A stretch of 64,000 nucleotides of DNA from Gemmataceae bacterium (GCA_019636445.1 JAHBXO010000004.1:62001-126000); one strand, 5' to 3'. Positions 51,450 to 61,800 are shown, counted from the first letter of the stretch. Program-made: numbers and translations. Notes: generated by a model from the letters alone, not told the origin.

Positions 51450-53105
51450 ATGGCACGTCGGATTCTCATCGTGGGCGGCGTCGCCGGCGGCATGTCCGCC
51501 GCCACCCGCCTCCGGCGGCTCGACGAATTCGCCGAGATCGCCATCTTCGAACGCGGGCCGTACGTCTCCTTCGCCAACTGCGGCCTGCCCTACCAGCTCG
51601 GCGGCGAGATCGCGGACAAGGGCAAGCTCATCGTCCAGACCCCCGAACGCCTCGCGGCCGTCTTCCGACTCGGCGTCCACGCCCGGCACGAGGTGATCGC
51701 GGTACGACCCGTTGCCCAGGAAATCGACGTTCGCGACCTCGCTACAGGGCAGATTCGTGCGGAGAAGTACGACGACCTGATCCTCTCGACGGGTGCGTCG
51801 CCTGTCGTACCGAACATCCCCGGGATCGATCGGGCCGGGCATTTCCCGCTGCGGACCATTCCCGACCTCGAACGGACCGACGACTGGATTCGAACGAAGA
51901 ACGCGAAGACGGCGCTCATCCTCGGCGGCGGATTCATCGGCTTGGAGACGGCCGAGCAGTTGCATCGGCGCGGGCTAGCGGTCTCCGTCGTCGAATACGG
52001 TTCGCAAGTGCTCAAGCCGTTCGATCCGGAGATGGCGGCGATCATCCATCGGGAGATTCGCAAGCACGGCGTGTCGCTGCGGCTCGGTCAGTCGGTCGTG
52101 CGGTTCGAGGCCGGCGACGCGGCGGCGTCCATTGCGGTGTTGGCGGACGGCACGCGGCTGCCGGCCGACCTGGTCATCGTCGGCGTCGGCGTGAAGCCGG
52201 AGGCGAAGCTCGCCGCCGACGCGGGGCTGAAGATCGGCCCGACCGGCGGCATCGCCGTCGATGAAGCCTTGCGAACCTCCGACCCGCACGTCTGGGCCAT
52301 CGGCGACGCGATCGAAGTGACGCACGGCGTCACGGGCCAGCCGATGCTCATTCCGCTGGGCGGCCCCGCGAACCGCCAGGGTCGCACCGTCGCGGACAAC
52401 ATCTGCGGCCGGGCTTCTCGCTACGAATCGACCATCGGCACCGCCATCGTGCGAGTCTTCGATCAGGTGGCCGCCGTCACCGGGGCGAACGAAACGTTGC
52501 TGAAAAAGGCCGGCATACCGTTCGAAGTCGTCCACCTGCACCCGAACAGCCACGCGGGCTACTATCCGGGGGCGAAGCCGATCGCGCTCAAGGTGCTTTT
52601 TGCTACCGGCGACGGCAAGATCCTCGGGGCGCAGGCCGTGGGCGAGGACGGCGTCGACAAGCGGATCGACGTGATCGCGACCGCCATCAAGGCCGGCATG
52701 ACCGTCCACGATCTCGCGGACCTGGAACTGTGCTACGCCCCGCCGTTCGGCTCCGCCAAGGATCCGGTGAATCTCGCGGGCATGGCGGCGCAGAACGTCC
52801 TCGCCGGCGACGTGGCCGTCGCCCAGTGGCACGAGGTGCCTGGGCTGATCGCGGCGGGTGCCGTGGTGCTGGACGTGCGCGATGCCAAGGAACGCGACGG
52901 CGGCGTCATCCCCGGTTCGCTCGGCATTCCGCTGGCACAGCTCCGCGATCGACTCGGAGAGCTACCCAAGGAAAATCTGATTCTCGCCCACTGCGCGAGC
53001 GGGCAGCGATCCTACAACGCCTGTCGTGTGTTGATGCAGCACGGCTTTCGCTGCCGGAATCTCGCGGGATCCTTCAAGACTTGGAAAGCGGCCAACGAGG
53101 CTTGA
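51450..53105 (+). CDS. CoA-disulfide reductase fused to a rhodanese domain
   Basis: A 551-residue FAD-dependent pyridine nucleotide-disulfide oxidoreductase. The FAD-binding GGVAGGMSAATRLRR is at the start, the active Cys44 is in SFANCGLPYQL, and the NADH fold has ALILGGGFIGLETAEQL. The dimerisation domain is followed at about 450-551 by a rhodanese domain with Cys515 in LAHCASGQRS. This architecture matches the CoA-persulfide/disulfide reductase fusion (CdrB/Npsr-like). It would reduce CoA disulfide or polysulfides. It is the first gene of a sulfur operon with the rhodanese at 53123. Confidence 0.93.
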   Translation: MARRILIVGGVAGGMSAATRLRRLDEFAEIAIFERGPYVSFANCGLPYQLGGEIADKGKLIVQTPERLAAVFRLGVHARHEVIAVRPVAQEIDVRDLATGQIRAEKYDDLILSTGASPVVPNIPGIDRAGHFPLRTIPDLERTDDWIRTKNAKTALILGGGFIGLETAEQLHRRGLAVSVVEYGSQVLKPFDPEMAAIIHREIRKHGVSLRLGQSVVRFEAGDAAASIAVLADGTRLPADLVIVGVGVKPEAKLAADAGLKIGPTGGIAVDEALRTSDPHVWAIGDAIEVTHGVTGQPMLIPLGGPANRQGRTVADNICGRASRYESTIGTAIVRVFDQVAAVTGANETLLKKAGIPFEVVHLHPNSHAGYYPGAKPIALKVLFATGDGKILGAQAVGEDGVDKRIDVIATAIKAGMTVHDLADLELCYAPPFGSAKDPVNLAGMAAQNVLAGDVAVAQWHEVPGLIAAGAVVLDVRDAKERDGGVIPGSLGIPLAQLRDRLGELPKENLILAHCASGQRSYNACRVLMQHGFRCRNLAGSFKTWKAANEA

Positions 53106-53122
53106 ATCACAAGGAGATTGTC

Positions 53123-53692
53123 ATGAGCGTTTCAACAATCGCCCCGCGGGAACTGGCGGAACGGTGCGCGAAGGAGACGGTGGAGATCATCGACGTGCGC
53201 ACGCCGGCGGAGTTCGGCGAGGTCCACGCGACCTACGCACGCAACGTGCCGTTGGACCGTTTGGACCCGAAGTCGTTCGCGGGAAAAACGTGCGTGTTTG
53301 TCATCTGCAAATCCGGCGGGCGTGGGAAGATGGCCTGCGAAAAGTTGCTGGCGTCGGGGATCGCCAACGTCGTGAATGTCGAGGGCGGCACGAGTGCCTG
53401 GGAGGCGGCGGGGTTGCCGGTCGTGCGCGGGAAGAAAGCCATGTCGATCGAGCGGCAGGTGCGCATCACGGCCGGCGTGCTCGTCGTGCTCGGCGGTGTG
53501 CTCGCGCTGGCGGTTCACCCCTATCTCGTCGGGATTTCGATGTTCGTCGGCGCGGGCCTGGCGTTCGCCGGCATCACCGACTCCTGTGCCATGGGGATGC
53601 TCATGGCGAAGATGCCGTGGAACCAGCGGACGCCGACGTGCGCTACCACGCCAGCGGCACCAGTTTCGGCCGCGGCACCACCGTCCCAGTGA
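53123..53692 (+). CDS. Rhodanese-DUF2892 fusion protein
   Basis: A 189-residue protein. Residues 1-105 form a rhodanese with Cys62 in VICKSGGRG, an active-site loop that transfers sulfane sulfur. Residues about 107-166 are DUF2892, two membrane helices (ITAGVLVVLGGVLALAVHPY and LVGISMFVGAGLAFAGITDS). AAGGAG precedes the ATG at ideal spacing, 17 bases after the CoA-disulfide reductase gene. Its 3' end overlaps the convergent metallopeptidase gene by 50 bases. Confidence 0.92.
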   Translation: MSVSTIAPRELAERCAKETVEIIDVRTPAEFGEVHATYARNVPLDRLDPKSFAGKTCVFVICKSGGRGKMACEKLLASGIANVVNVEGGTSAWEAAGLPVVRGKKAMSIERQVRITAGVLVVLGGVLALAVHPYLVGISMFVGAGLAFAGITDSCAMGMLMAKMPWNQRTPTCATTPAAPVSAAAPPSQ

Positions 53693-54332
53693 GCCGCGAA
53701 TAGCGATGGAATAGATCGGTCGTCCGGAAGCGGAATGGTTCGTACACCTCCGGCCGCGGATGGTCGGCGAGGTACGGCCGCACGAGTTCGAGCATGTGGC
53801 GGTCGTACGCCGCCTTCGAGTGCGAGTGGGCGTGGCAGCGGCCTGGCAGCCGGCGGATGTCGCCATCGAACGCCGGGCTAATGTGGAACAGTTCGTGGAA
53901 GACGGTGCTGATCTTCTCTTCGAACGGATTGTCGAGGAACCGCGGCAGACTGAAGCTCATCAGGTAGAGCATCTCGCGATCGTCGACGTAGTACCGCTGC
54001 ACGCCGTAGAGAATGTTCCGTCGGCGCTTTGTCTGGGCGCCATTCTGGAATCGCATCGGCGTGACGCGGGCGTGCGTGCCGAACTTACTGCGATTCCGAC
54101 ACGGGGTGAACGTGATGAGCACGCGGTCGAGGTCGAGCGTGGCAAACGTCGGGCAGCGTTCGACGATGTCCCGGCAGAGCGTGCGCATCGCGCCGGTGAA
54201 GTCGAACGCCGGTAGCGCCGGGTCCGATTTCCGATCCACCATCGAATGCACCGGCAGCCGCGCCGCCGTCCAGCGGCGTTCGAGCGGCCAGCGCGACCGG
54301 CGGACAGTGGGGATGGAAGTCGTGTCGAACAT
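53643..54332 (-). CDS. Metallopeptidase-like protein with HELFH motif
   Basis: A 229-residue protein with a zincin-type HELFH (in ISTVFHELFHISPAFDGDIR) and a downstream GRCHAHSHSK that could give a third ligand. It has no signal peptide. The N-terminal 100 residues are basic (TTSIPTVRRSRWPLERRWTA, FTPCRNRSKFGTHARVTPMR). I chose the ATG at 54332; the frame is open ten codons further. It overlaps the rhodanese gene tail-to-tail by 50 bases. I do not recognise a named family; activity on peptides is inferred from the motif only. Confidence 0.72.
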   Translation of the reverse strand: MFDTTSIPTVRRSRWPLERRWTAARLPVHSMVDRKSDPALPAFDFTGAMRTLCRDIVERCPTFATLDLDRVLITFTPCRNRSKFGTHARVTPMRFQNGAQTKRRRNILYGVQRYYVDDREMLYLMSFSLPRFLDNPFEEKISTVFHELFHISPAFDGDIRRLPGRCHAHSHSKAAYDRHMLELVRPYLADHPRPEVYEPFRFRTTDLFHRYSRLTGTVVPRPKLVPLAW

Positions 54333-54480
54333 CGTGCTCGTTCGCGGGTGCGGGAACCGCAATCGTAGATGCCGGCGTACGGCCGGTCAACCGGATTGAA
54401 CGCTAAACTTTCGCGAAGCATTCCGTTACACTGTCCCCGTATCGTTTCCGCCGATTCTCCGTCTCCGGAGCCTCTCCGCC

Positions 54481-57400
54481 ATGCCGCGCTCCCTCTTCGC
54501 GCTTGTTGCTCTGCTTGCGTTCACATCGCTCGCCGCCGCCCAGCTTCCGCCGGACAAGGCGCTCGCCTCCATGAAGGCCGGCGACGGCTTGCAGGTCGAG
54601 CTGTTCGCTGCCGAGCCAATGCTGATTAATCCGACGAGCATCGATGTCGACCACCTCGGCCGCGTCTGGGTGGCGGAGGCCGTGAACTACCGGCGCAAGA
54701 ACTTCAACCGGCCGATCCTCCGCGAGGAGGGCGATCGAATCGTCGTCCTCACCGACAAGGACGGCGACGGCAAGGCGGACGAATCGACCGTTTTCTACCA
54801 GGGCCAGGAACTCTACGGCCCTCTCAGCGTGTTGGTGCTACCGCAAGCGAATTCGAAATCGCTCCGCGTCCTCGTCGCGCAGTCGCCGGACATCCTCGAA
54901 TTCTGGGACAAGGACGGCGATCTCAAGGCCGACGGACCGCCGACGAAGTTCCTCACCGGCTTCGGCGGCTTCGACCACGACCACGGCGTCCATGGATTAA
55001 CTGTGGGTCCGGACGGCAAGCTCTACTTCACCGTTGGCGACTCCGGCGTCACCGGCCTGCAATCGAAGGATGGCAAAGGGCCGAAGTTCGTCAGCAACAC
55101 CACGACCATCCAGAAGGGCACCGTCTGGCGCTGCGACCTCGACGGCAACCACGTCGAGCTGATCGCCCACAACTTCCGCAACAACTACGAGGCCTGCGTC
55201 GACTCCTTCGGCGAAATCTGGCTCTCCGACAACGACGACGACGGCAACCAGCAGACGCGCATCTGCTTCGTCATGCCCGGCGGCAACTACGGCTACGGAC
55301 CGCGCGGACCCGGCCAGACCCACTGGCACGAGGAGCAGCCCGGCATCGTCCACAAGGCGATGCGCACCGGCTTCGGCTCGCCGACGGGCATCTGCTTCTA
55401 CGAGGGGACGCTCCTGCCGGAGAAGTACCGGGGCGACCTGATCCACGCCGACGCGGGGCCGCGCGAGATCCGCTACTTCCAGCGCAAGCCGAAGGGCGCC
55501 GGCTACGAACTGGACAAGATCGACATGCTGACGAGCACGGACAACTGGTTCCGCCCGAGCGACGTCTGCGTGGCCCCGGACGGCAGCGTGTTCGTGAGCG
55601 ACTGGTACGACCCCGGCGTCGGCGGCCACGGCATGGGCGACTGGACAAGGGGCCGCATCTACCGGCTGACGCCGACGGGGCACACGGGGTACAAGGTGCC
55701 ATATGTAGAAGGCAAATTGACCGCCGATGATACGCTGCGCAATCTCTTCAATAGTCCGAATCTTTCCACTCGGTATCTCGCATTCGGCTTGTTGAAACAA
55801 AGCATATGGGAGGAGCAACGACGTGACGTGCTGATGAACAACTTCCGCCTTGCGCGATCCTACTCGGAGAGGGCGAAAGTCATTCAGGGCATTGTTGCGA
55901 TCATGGGTTGGAAAGAAGGCCAAGAACTGTTGAAGAGCATGATCGAGAAGGATCTCGAAAACAACTTGGCGACAGCCGCCATCAGAGCTGCAATTGCGAA
56001 CGTCCAGCTAGATGAGATGTTGAAATGGACTCAATACGGCAAAGACAATCCACTTTTTGGAAACATCGATATGCGACAGGTATCGTTCAGAAATGAATTC
56101 TTGATTTCACTTCGCCAAGCCGACGCTGATTTGATCCGACCCTACTTCTACTCACTCGCCAAACTCTACGATGGCCAGGACCACTTCTATCGCGCCGCGC
56201 TCAACATCGCCTGCGGCACCGACCCGGAGCGGCGGGACAAGATCCTCGCCGATTTCGAGAAGCACTTCCCCGAATGGAACGACAAGGTCGCGGACCTCGT
56301 GTGGGAACTGCGGCCGAAGTCGATGCTGCCGAAGATGGAACGGCTGATGGCCGACGCGAAGCTGACGGCGGCACAGAAAGCCCGCATCGTGGACATCCTC
56401 GCCGTGAACGACGACCCCGCCGCCGGCAAGACGATGCTCGGCCTCCTCAAGGGCGACCAGCCGGCCGAGGTGAAGAGCCGGGCGGTCGAGAACCTGCGGC
56501 TGTTCCTGCCGACGAAGTGGAACGCCCTCGCGAAGAGCGACGAGCTGAAGTCGGCCGTGAACGGGCTGCTCAAGGACACGAAGAACGTCTCCGTCGGCCT
56601 GCAACTCGTCGCCGCGTCCGGCTACACGGGTGCCATCGACGCCATCGGCGAACTGATCGGCAACAGTGAGATTCCCGAACCGGTCCGCATCGAGGCGGTC
56701 CGCACGCTCGGCAAGCTGAACCATCGCAAGGTGATCGAACTGCTTGATGCCGGTATCGTCTTCGGCAAGCCGGAGGCGATCCAACACGAATCGATCCGCT
56801 CGATGGCCGCGCAGATCACCGGGCGCGGCGATTCGGAGAACGCGAAGGCCGCCCTCGCAAGTCTGCAAACGCTCGTCACGAAGAGCGGCGTGGCCCTCGA
56901 AGTCCGGCGCATCGCCGTGGATGGTCTCGCCGGCACGCGCGCCGGCACGGGCTGGCTCTTGAAGTTGCAGGAAGACCAGAAGTTCCCCGCAGAGTTCGTC
57001 GCATCCACCGGCCGGCTGCTTCGCAACAGCCCGTTCGCCGGCGAGCGCAACAAGGCGATGATCCTCTTCCCCGCCCCCGGCAAGCTCGACCCGAAGAAAC
57101 TGCCGCCGATCGCCGAACTCGTGAAGCGAACCGGCAGCGCCGACAACGGCAAGGCAATCCTCGCGAAGAGCATCAATTCGGAAGTCCAGTGTTTGAAGTG
57201 CCACATGGTCCGCGGCCAGGGCGGGCAGATCGGGCCGGACCTCAGCATGATCGGCAAGAAGGCGAGCAAGGAGAACCTCTACGATTCGCTGCTGACGCCG
57301 AGCAAGGCGATCGCCGACCAGTACCTGAGCTGGACGCTGACGGGCGAGGACGGCCAGAGCATCACCGGCCTCGTCGTTGGCGAGACGGAAACGACGATCA

Positions 57401-58026
57401 CCGTGCGGGATGCGAACGGCAAGGACTACGCCTTCCCGGCGAAGGGGACGGAGCGGAAGAAGTCGCTGACCTCGATCATGCCGGAAGGATTGGTCGCGAC
57501 GCTGACCGAGGACGAACTGGTCGACGTGGTCGAGTACATGACGAAACTGCAGACGCCATCGCTGACGCCGGATTCGTGGATGGTGATCGGCCCGTTCGCC
57601 TCGCCGAACGGCAATGCCGGCCTCGACACGCAGTACGGCCCCGAAAAGGGCTTCGACGCGAGCGCGAAGTACGACGGCAAGGCGTGGACGCAAGTCCGAC
57701 CCGGAGCGAACGGCTACGTCGATCTGGCCGCGCTTCACGGAACGAAGGCGAACAATTCCGTGTCGTTCGCCTACCGTGCGATCGAATCGCCGGAGGAGGT
57801 CGAGGCGACGATCCTGCTCGGCACCGACGACGGCGCGATCCTGTACGTGAACGGCGTGAAGGTGCTGAAGGACGAAAACACGCGCGCCGCCGCGCCGGGG
57901 CAGAACACCGTTAAGCTGAAGCTGAAGAAGGGAACGAATACGTTCCTCTTGAAGATCGCGAACGGGAACAACCCGCACGGGTTCTATTTCACGATCGAGG
58001 GGATTCCGGAGGTCATGAAAAAGTGA
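54481..58026 (+). CDS. PVC-type heme-binding CxxCH protein with HEAT-like and C-terminal beta domain
   Basis: An 1181-residue exported protein (signal MPRSLFALVALLAFTSLAAA). The N-terminal 420 residues are a beta-propeller typical of the PVC membrane-bound dehydrogenase family (LFAAEPMLINPTSIDVDHLG, RVWVAEAVNYRR, KLYFTVGDSGVTGLQSKDGK, WLSDNDDDGNQQTRICFVMP). A HEAT-like helical region follows (about 430-870), then the heme site CLKCH (904-908) with a cytochrome c-like region (GGQIGPDLSMIG, MPEGLVATLTEDEL), and a C-terminal beta domain (DSWMVIGPFASPNGNA, DDGAILYVNGVKVL). Codons for about residues 407-561 differ from the rest, though the frame is intact. Confidence 0.93.
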   Translation: MPRSLFALVALLAFTSLAAAQLPPDKALASMKAGDGLQVELFAAEPMLINPTSIDVDHLGRVWVAEAVNYRRKNFNRPILREEGDRIVVLTDKDGDGKADESTVFYQGQELYGPLSVLVLPQANSKSLRVLVAQSPDILEFWDKDGDLKADGPPTKFLTGFGGFDHDHGVHGLTVGPDGKLYFTVGDSGVTGLQSKDGKGPKFVSNTTTIQKGTVWRCDLDGNHVELIAHNFRNNYEACVDSFGEIWLSDNDDDGNQQTRICFVMPGGNYGYGPRGPGQTHWHEEQPGIVHKAMRTGFGSPTGICFYEGTLLPEKYRGDLIHADAGPREIRYFQRKPKGAGYELDKIDMLTSTDNWFRPSDVCVAPDGSVFVSDWYDPGVGGHGMGDWTRGRIYRLTPTGHTGYKVPYVEGKLTADDTLRNLFNSPNLSTRYLAFGLLKQSIWEEQRRDVLMNNFRLARSYSERAKVIQGIVAIMGWKEGQELLKSMIEKDLENNLATAAIRAAIANVQLDEMLKWTQYGKDNPLFGNIDMRQVSFRNEFLISLRQADADLIRPYFYSLAKLYDGQDHFYRAALNIACGTDPERRDKILADFEKHFPEWNDKVADLVWELRPKSMLPKMERLMADAKLTAAQKARIVDILAVNDDPAAGKTMLGLLKGDQPAEVKSRAVENLRLFLPTKWNALAKSDELKSAVNGLLKDTKNVSVGLQLVAASGYTGAIDAIGELIGNSEIPEPVRIEAVRTLGKLNHRKVIELLDAGIVFGKPEAIQHESIRSMAAQITGRGDSENAKAALASLQTLVTKSGVALEVRRIAVDGLAGTRAGTGWLLKLQEDQKFPAEFVASTGRLLRNSPFAGERNKAMILFPAPGKLDPKKLPPIAELVKRTGSADNGKAILAKSINSEVQCLKCHMVRGQGGQIGPDLSMIGKKASKENLYDSLLTPSKAIADQYLSWTLTGEDGQSITGLVVGETETTITVRDANGKDYAFPAKGTERKKSLTSIMPEGLVATLTEDELVDVVEYMTKLQTPSLTPDSWMVIGPFASPNGNAGLDTQYGPEKGFDASAKYDGKAWTQVRPGANGYVDLAALHGTKANNSVSFAYRAIESPEEVEATILLGTDDGAILYVNGVKVLKDENTRAAAPGQNTVKLKLKKGTNTFLLKIANGNNPHGFYFTIEGIPEVMKK

Positions 58027-58031
58027 CTGAC

Positions 58032-58117
58032 GTTTAGCCGCGAGGCGGAGTCTTCGGAGCCGAGCGCGGGGGCATCGCGACGCGCTCGGCTCCGAAGACT
58101 CCGCCTCGCCGCTAAAC
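58032..58117. repeat. Long near-perfect inverted repeat
   Basis: The left arm GTTTAGCCGCGAGGCGGAGT with CTTCGGAGCCGAGCGCG (58032-58068) pairs with the right arm CGCGCTCGGCTCCGAAGACT with CCGCCTCGCCGCTAAAC (58081-58117). The arms are 37 bases, with a short loop. It is downstream of the PVC gene and may act as a terminator and as a mobile palindromic repeat. Confidence 0.88.
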
Positions 58118-58196
58118 TTTATTCCGTTTCCGACTTGGCGCACGATTCGCCTTTTCCCACCATAACCGAACCGATCCCCCACCAAGGCATCACACC

Positions 58197-58646
58197 ATGT
58201 CGCAGCAGACGCTCATTCTCCTCAAGCCCGACGCCGTGCAGCGGCGGCTCGCTGGCGAGATCATCGGCCGGTTCGAACGCAAGGGCCTCCGCCTCGCCGG
58301 TTTGAAGCTGGTGCAGGCCCCGCGCGAGCTGGCCGAGAAGCACTACGCCGTCCACAAGGGCAAGCCGTTCTACGAATCGCTGCTGGCGTTCCTGACGAGC
58401 GGCCCGACGGTGGCGATGGTGTGGGAAGGCCGCGAGGCGGTGGTCGTCGGGCGGAATCTGATGGGCCTGACGGACGGCGCGAAGGCCCCGCCCGGCACGA
58501 TCCGCGGCGACTTCGCCCTGAGCGTGCAGAACAACCTCGTCCACGGCAGCGACAGCGCCGAGAACGCAGCCCTCGAGATCGCGCTCTGGTTCGCGCCGAG
58601 CGAACTGGTGAAGTACGAGTCCGTCGACGGCAAGTGGGTGGGTTGA
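58197..58646 (+). CDS. ndk: Nucleoside diphosphate kinase
   Basis: A 149-residue NDK that transfers the gamma phosphate between nucleoside triphosphates and diphosphates through a phosphohistidine. The active His is H116 in [33 protein letters not shown], the Kpn-type loop [20 protein letters not shown] and IRGDFAL are all typical. The length is normal. It is transcribed alone; upstream is the inverted repeat at 58032 and downstream the repeat pair at 58664. Confidence 0.97.
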   Translation: MSQQTLILLKPDAVQRRLAGEIIGRFERKGLRLAGLKLVQAPRELAEKHYAVHKGKPFYESLLAFLTSGPTVAMVWEGREAVVVGRNLMGLTDGAKAPPGTIRGDFALSVQNNLVHGSDSAENAALEIALWFAPSELVKYESVDGKWVG

Positions 58647-58663
58647 GATCGGCTGACCACCCG

Positions 58664-58799
58664 ACTTCCGAAGTCCGGCTTCGACTTCGGAAGTCGAATG
58701 CGTGCGGCCGATGACCTCTTTCCAAAGACCGATTCCGTACTCGAACAAACCGACCACGCCGTTACGACTTCCGAAGTCGAAGCCGGACTTCGGAAGTCG
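58664..58799. repeat. Pair of 35-bp inverted, self-palindromic repeats
   Basis: CGACTTCCGAAGTCCGGCTT with CGACTTCGGAAGTCG (58664-58698) is the exact reverse complement of CGACTTCCGAAGTCGAAGCC with GGACTTCGGAAGTCG (58765-58799). Each unit is itself built of two GACTTCCGAAGTC-type dyads. The 66-base middle has no gene. The whole forms a 136-bp MITE-like element between convergent genes. Confidence 0.88.
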
Positions 58800-58804
58800 G
58801 GGCT

Positions 58805-61800
58805 TTATCGCCGGTTCACGGCCGCGTCGTGGTTCAAGATGGCGAGCGCGAGCTGCGTCGCCGCGGCGAGTTCCACCGGATCGAGCTTCGGGGCGGCCTT
58901 CGTCTCGCCGACGGCGAGCAGCTTCGCCGCGGCGGCCTTGTCATTCGCGTACTCGGCGCGTTGCTCGTCGTAGAGCGATTTCAACACGGCCGCTTCCCGC
59001 TCGTTCGCCACGCGGCCCGTCGCCGTGCGGAACGCCCACGCAATCTGAGCCTCGATCGTCGCGCCGCCTTCCTTTAGCATGCGCTGGCCGAGGAAGCGCG
59101 CCGCCTCCACGAACTGCGGATCGTTGAGCAGTGCGAGCGCCTGCAGGGGCGTACTCGTGGCCTGGCGCTTCACGGCGCAGTTGCTGCGGTCGGCGGCGTC
59201 GAAGGTCGTCATCTGCGGGTGCGGGGCGGTGCGCTTCCAGACCGTGTAGAGGCTGCGGCGGTGCAGGTCCGCCCCCTTCGATTGCGGGTAGTGCGGCCGG
59301 CCCATCGCCTCGTTCCAGAGTCCCTCGGGCTGGTACGGGTAGACGCTCGGCCCGCCCTGTTTCTCAATCAGTAATCCGGAAACGAAGAGGGCCTGGTCGC
59401 GCAGCATTTCGGCGCTGAGCCGGCGGGCGGGGGCGCGGGCGAGCAAGTGGTTGTACGGATCCTTCGCGGTCGCCTCCGGCGCGGGCTTGGATGTTTGACG
59501 ATAGGTGGCACTCAAGGCAATCTGTTTCAGGACTCGTTTCATGTCCCAATCCCGGCTGAAGTCGCGGGCGAGCCAGTCGAGGAGTTCGGGGTGGGTGGGA
59601 GGGGTGCCGGTGGTGCCGAAGTTGTCACTGGTCTCGACGAGTCCGGTGCCGAACATCTGTTGCCAGAGGCGGTTGACGGCAACGCGGGCAAAGAGCGGGT
59701 GGTCGGGGTGGGTGAGCCAGCGAGCGAGTCCGAGGCGGTTGCGCGGGAGGTCGGCGGGGAACGGCGGCAGGGCCGCGGGCGCGTCGGCCGTCACCGGTTC
59801 GCCGGGTTGGTCGTAAGCGCCGCGCTTGAGCACGAACGCCGGCTTCGGCGCGGGCATCTCCTGCATGACCATTGCTTCGGGGATCGGGTTCACGAAGTTC
59901 GCGTGTGCTTTCCGGGCCTCGCGCAGCGCGGCGGTTGCTTTCACCACGTCCTCTGCGATAGCCAGATGCGATTCGGTGGCTTCACTCATGTCCTTTGATT
60001 TTTCACCCGCGAGCATCGCAATATCGTATTTCGTCAAGTCGCGATCGTTGATGCGTAGCTCGTCTATGGCGCCGCCCTTGAAGCCGTTGTCGCGGAACCG
60101 GTAGCCGACCTGCAGGCTCGGCTCGCCGCCCTCGTAGGTGATGTCCTTGCGCAGCCCGTCGCGGACGATGTCGCACTCGGCTTTCGCTCCGTTCACGTAG
60201 ACCGCAAGTCCGCTCGCGCGGCTGGAACCATCGTAGGCGATGGCGACGTGCGTCCACGCGTTCACGGCGATCGGTTGCTTCGTCGCGACCTTCAGCGAGT
60301 TGCCGGGCCACATGTGGTGCATGCCGAACGCGACCTTGCCGTTCTCCAGAAGCAGTTCATACCCGCGGCTGCCAGCGTCGATCGGCGCCTTACTGTGGTG
60401 CAACACAACGGCGCGCGGCTGGTGCTTCGACGACTTCAGCCAAAGGGAGATCGTGAACGGATCGCTGCGCGAGAAATGGCCGACGCCGGGGATGTCGAAA
60501 CCACTCTCGCCGTTGAGTTCGACCGCCTTGCCCAACTTGCCGTCGACAAGTTTCGGGCCGTCGTGGCCGTTGGCGGATTGCTTTGTACTCACCGCGTTGG
60601 GGGACTTGTTGCCGGCGAGTTCGTCGAAAGGGAAATGCGCGACGAGGCCGGTCGGTGTCGAAGGTGGCTTCGGCGCGTCCGTCTTACTACGGAAATCGTC
60701 CCGCGCCGCGTCCCGCGCCACCTTCAACTCCGCTTCCTTCGCCAAAACGGCTTTCCACAATTCCGCGATCGTCTTGTCCTGCTCGTCCGTGCTCAACAAT
60801 AGCGTCGGTACCGGCATCGAGTTCGTGAAGTAGCTCGTCTGGCCGCTTTCGTCGATGTTCTGGAAGAACGCGAAGAGGCGATAGAAGTCCTTCTGCGTGA
60901 TCGGGTCGTACTTGTGGTCGTGGCAGCGACTGCACTCGAAGGTCTGCGCGAGGAAGGCCGTGCCGAAAGTGGTGACGCGATCGACGACGTAGGCTACGCG
61001 GAACTCCTCCTCGACCACGCCCCCCTCCTCGTTCTGCATGTGGAGGCGGTTGAACGCCGTGGCGAGTCGCTGGTCCTTGGTGGCGTTCGGTAGCAGGTCG
61101 CCGGCGAGCTGCTCGAGGGCGAAGCGGTCGTAGGGTTGGTTGGCGTTGAAGGCCTTGATGACCCAATCGCGGTAGGGCCACATGGCGCGGAAACGGTCGG
61201 ACTGGTAGCCGTGGGTGTCGGCGTAACGGGCGGCGTCGAGCCAGTCGGCAGCCATGCGCTCGCCGTAGCGCGGGGAAGCGAGGAGGCGATCCACCACCTT
61301 CTCGTGGGCGTTCGGAGAGGAATCCTTCTCGAAGGCGTCGATCTCGGCGATGGTCGGCGGAAGGCCGGTGAGATCGAGGGTGACGCGCCGGAGCCAAGTG
61401 GATTTCGGGGCTTCGGGGGAAGGTTTCAAACCTTCCTTTTGCAATCGTGCGCGAATGAACGCATCGATGGGGTGGAGCGCCCGTCGCTCGCGATCCGGGT
61501 TGAGTGGCTCCGGGTTGGGCACCGGCACCATTTTCGGCAGTGGGGCGTATGCCCAGTGCTGGCCCCACTTCGCTCCGTCGTCCACCCATCGCTTGAGTGT
61601 GGCGATCTGCTTGGCCGTCAGCTTCCGGTTCGAGTCCGGCGGTGGCATCACGGCCTCCGGGTCGGCGCTGGCCACGCGGGCGATCACCTCGCTTTCGGCG
61701 CTCCTCCCCGGCACGATCATCGTCCGCTCGCGCTTCTTCTTGAAGGCACCCTCCTTTGTGTCGAGGCGCAGGCCGGCCTTACGCGCGCCTTCGTCCGGCC

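Noticed and set aside
56152..58185. A 677-codon minus-strand frame opposite the PVC heme-protein gene
   Set aside because: It is an antisense shadow. The plus-strand gene has signal peptide, CLKCH and family motifs.
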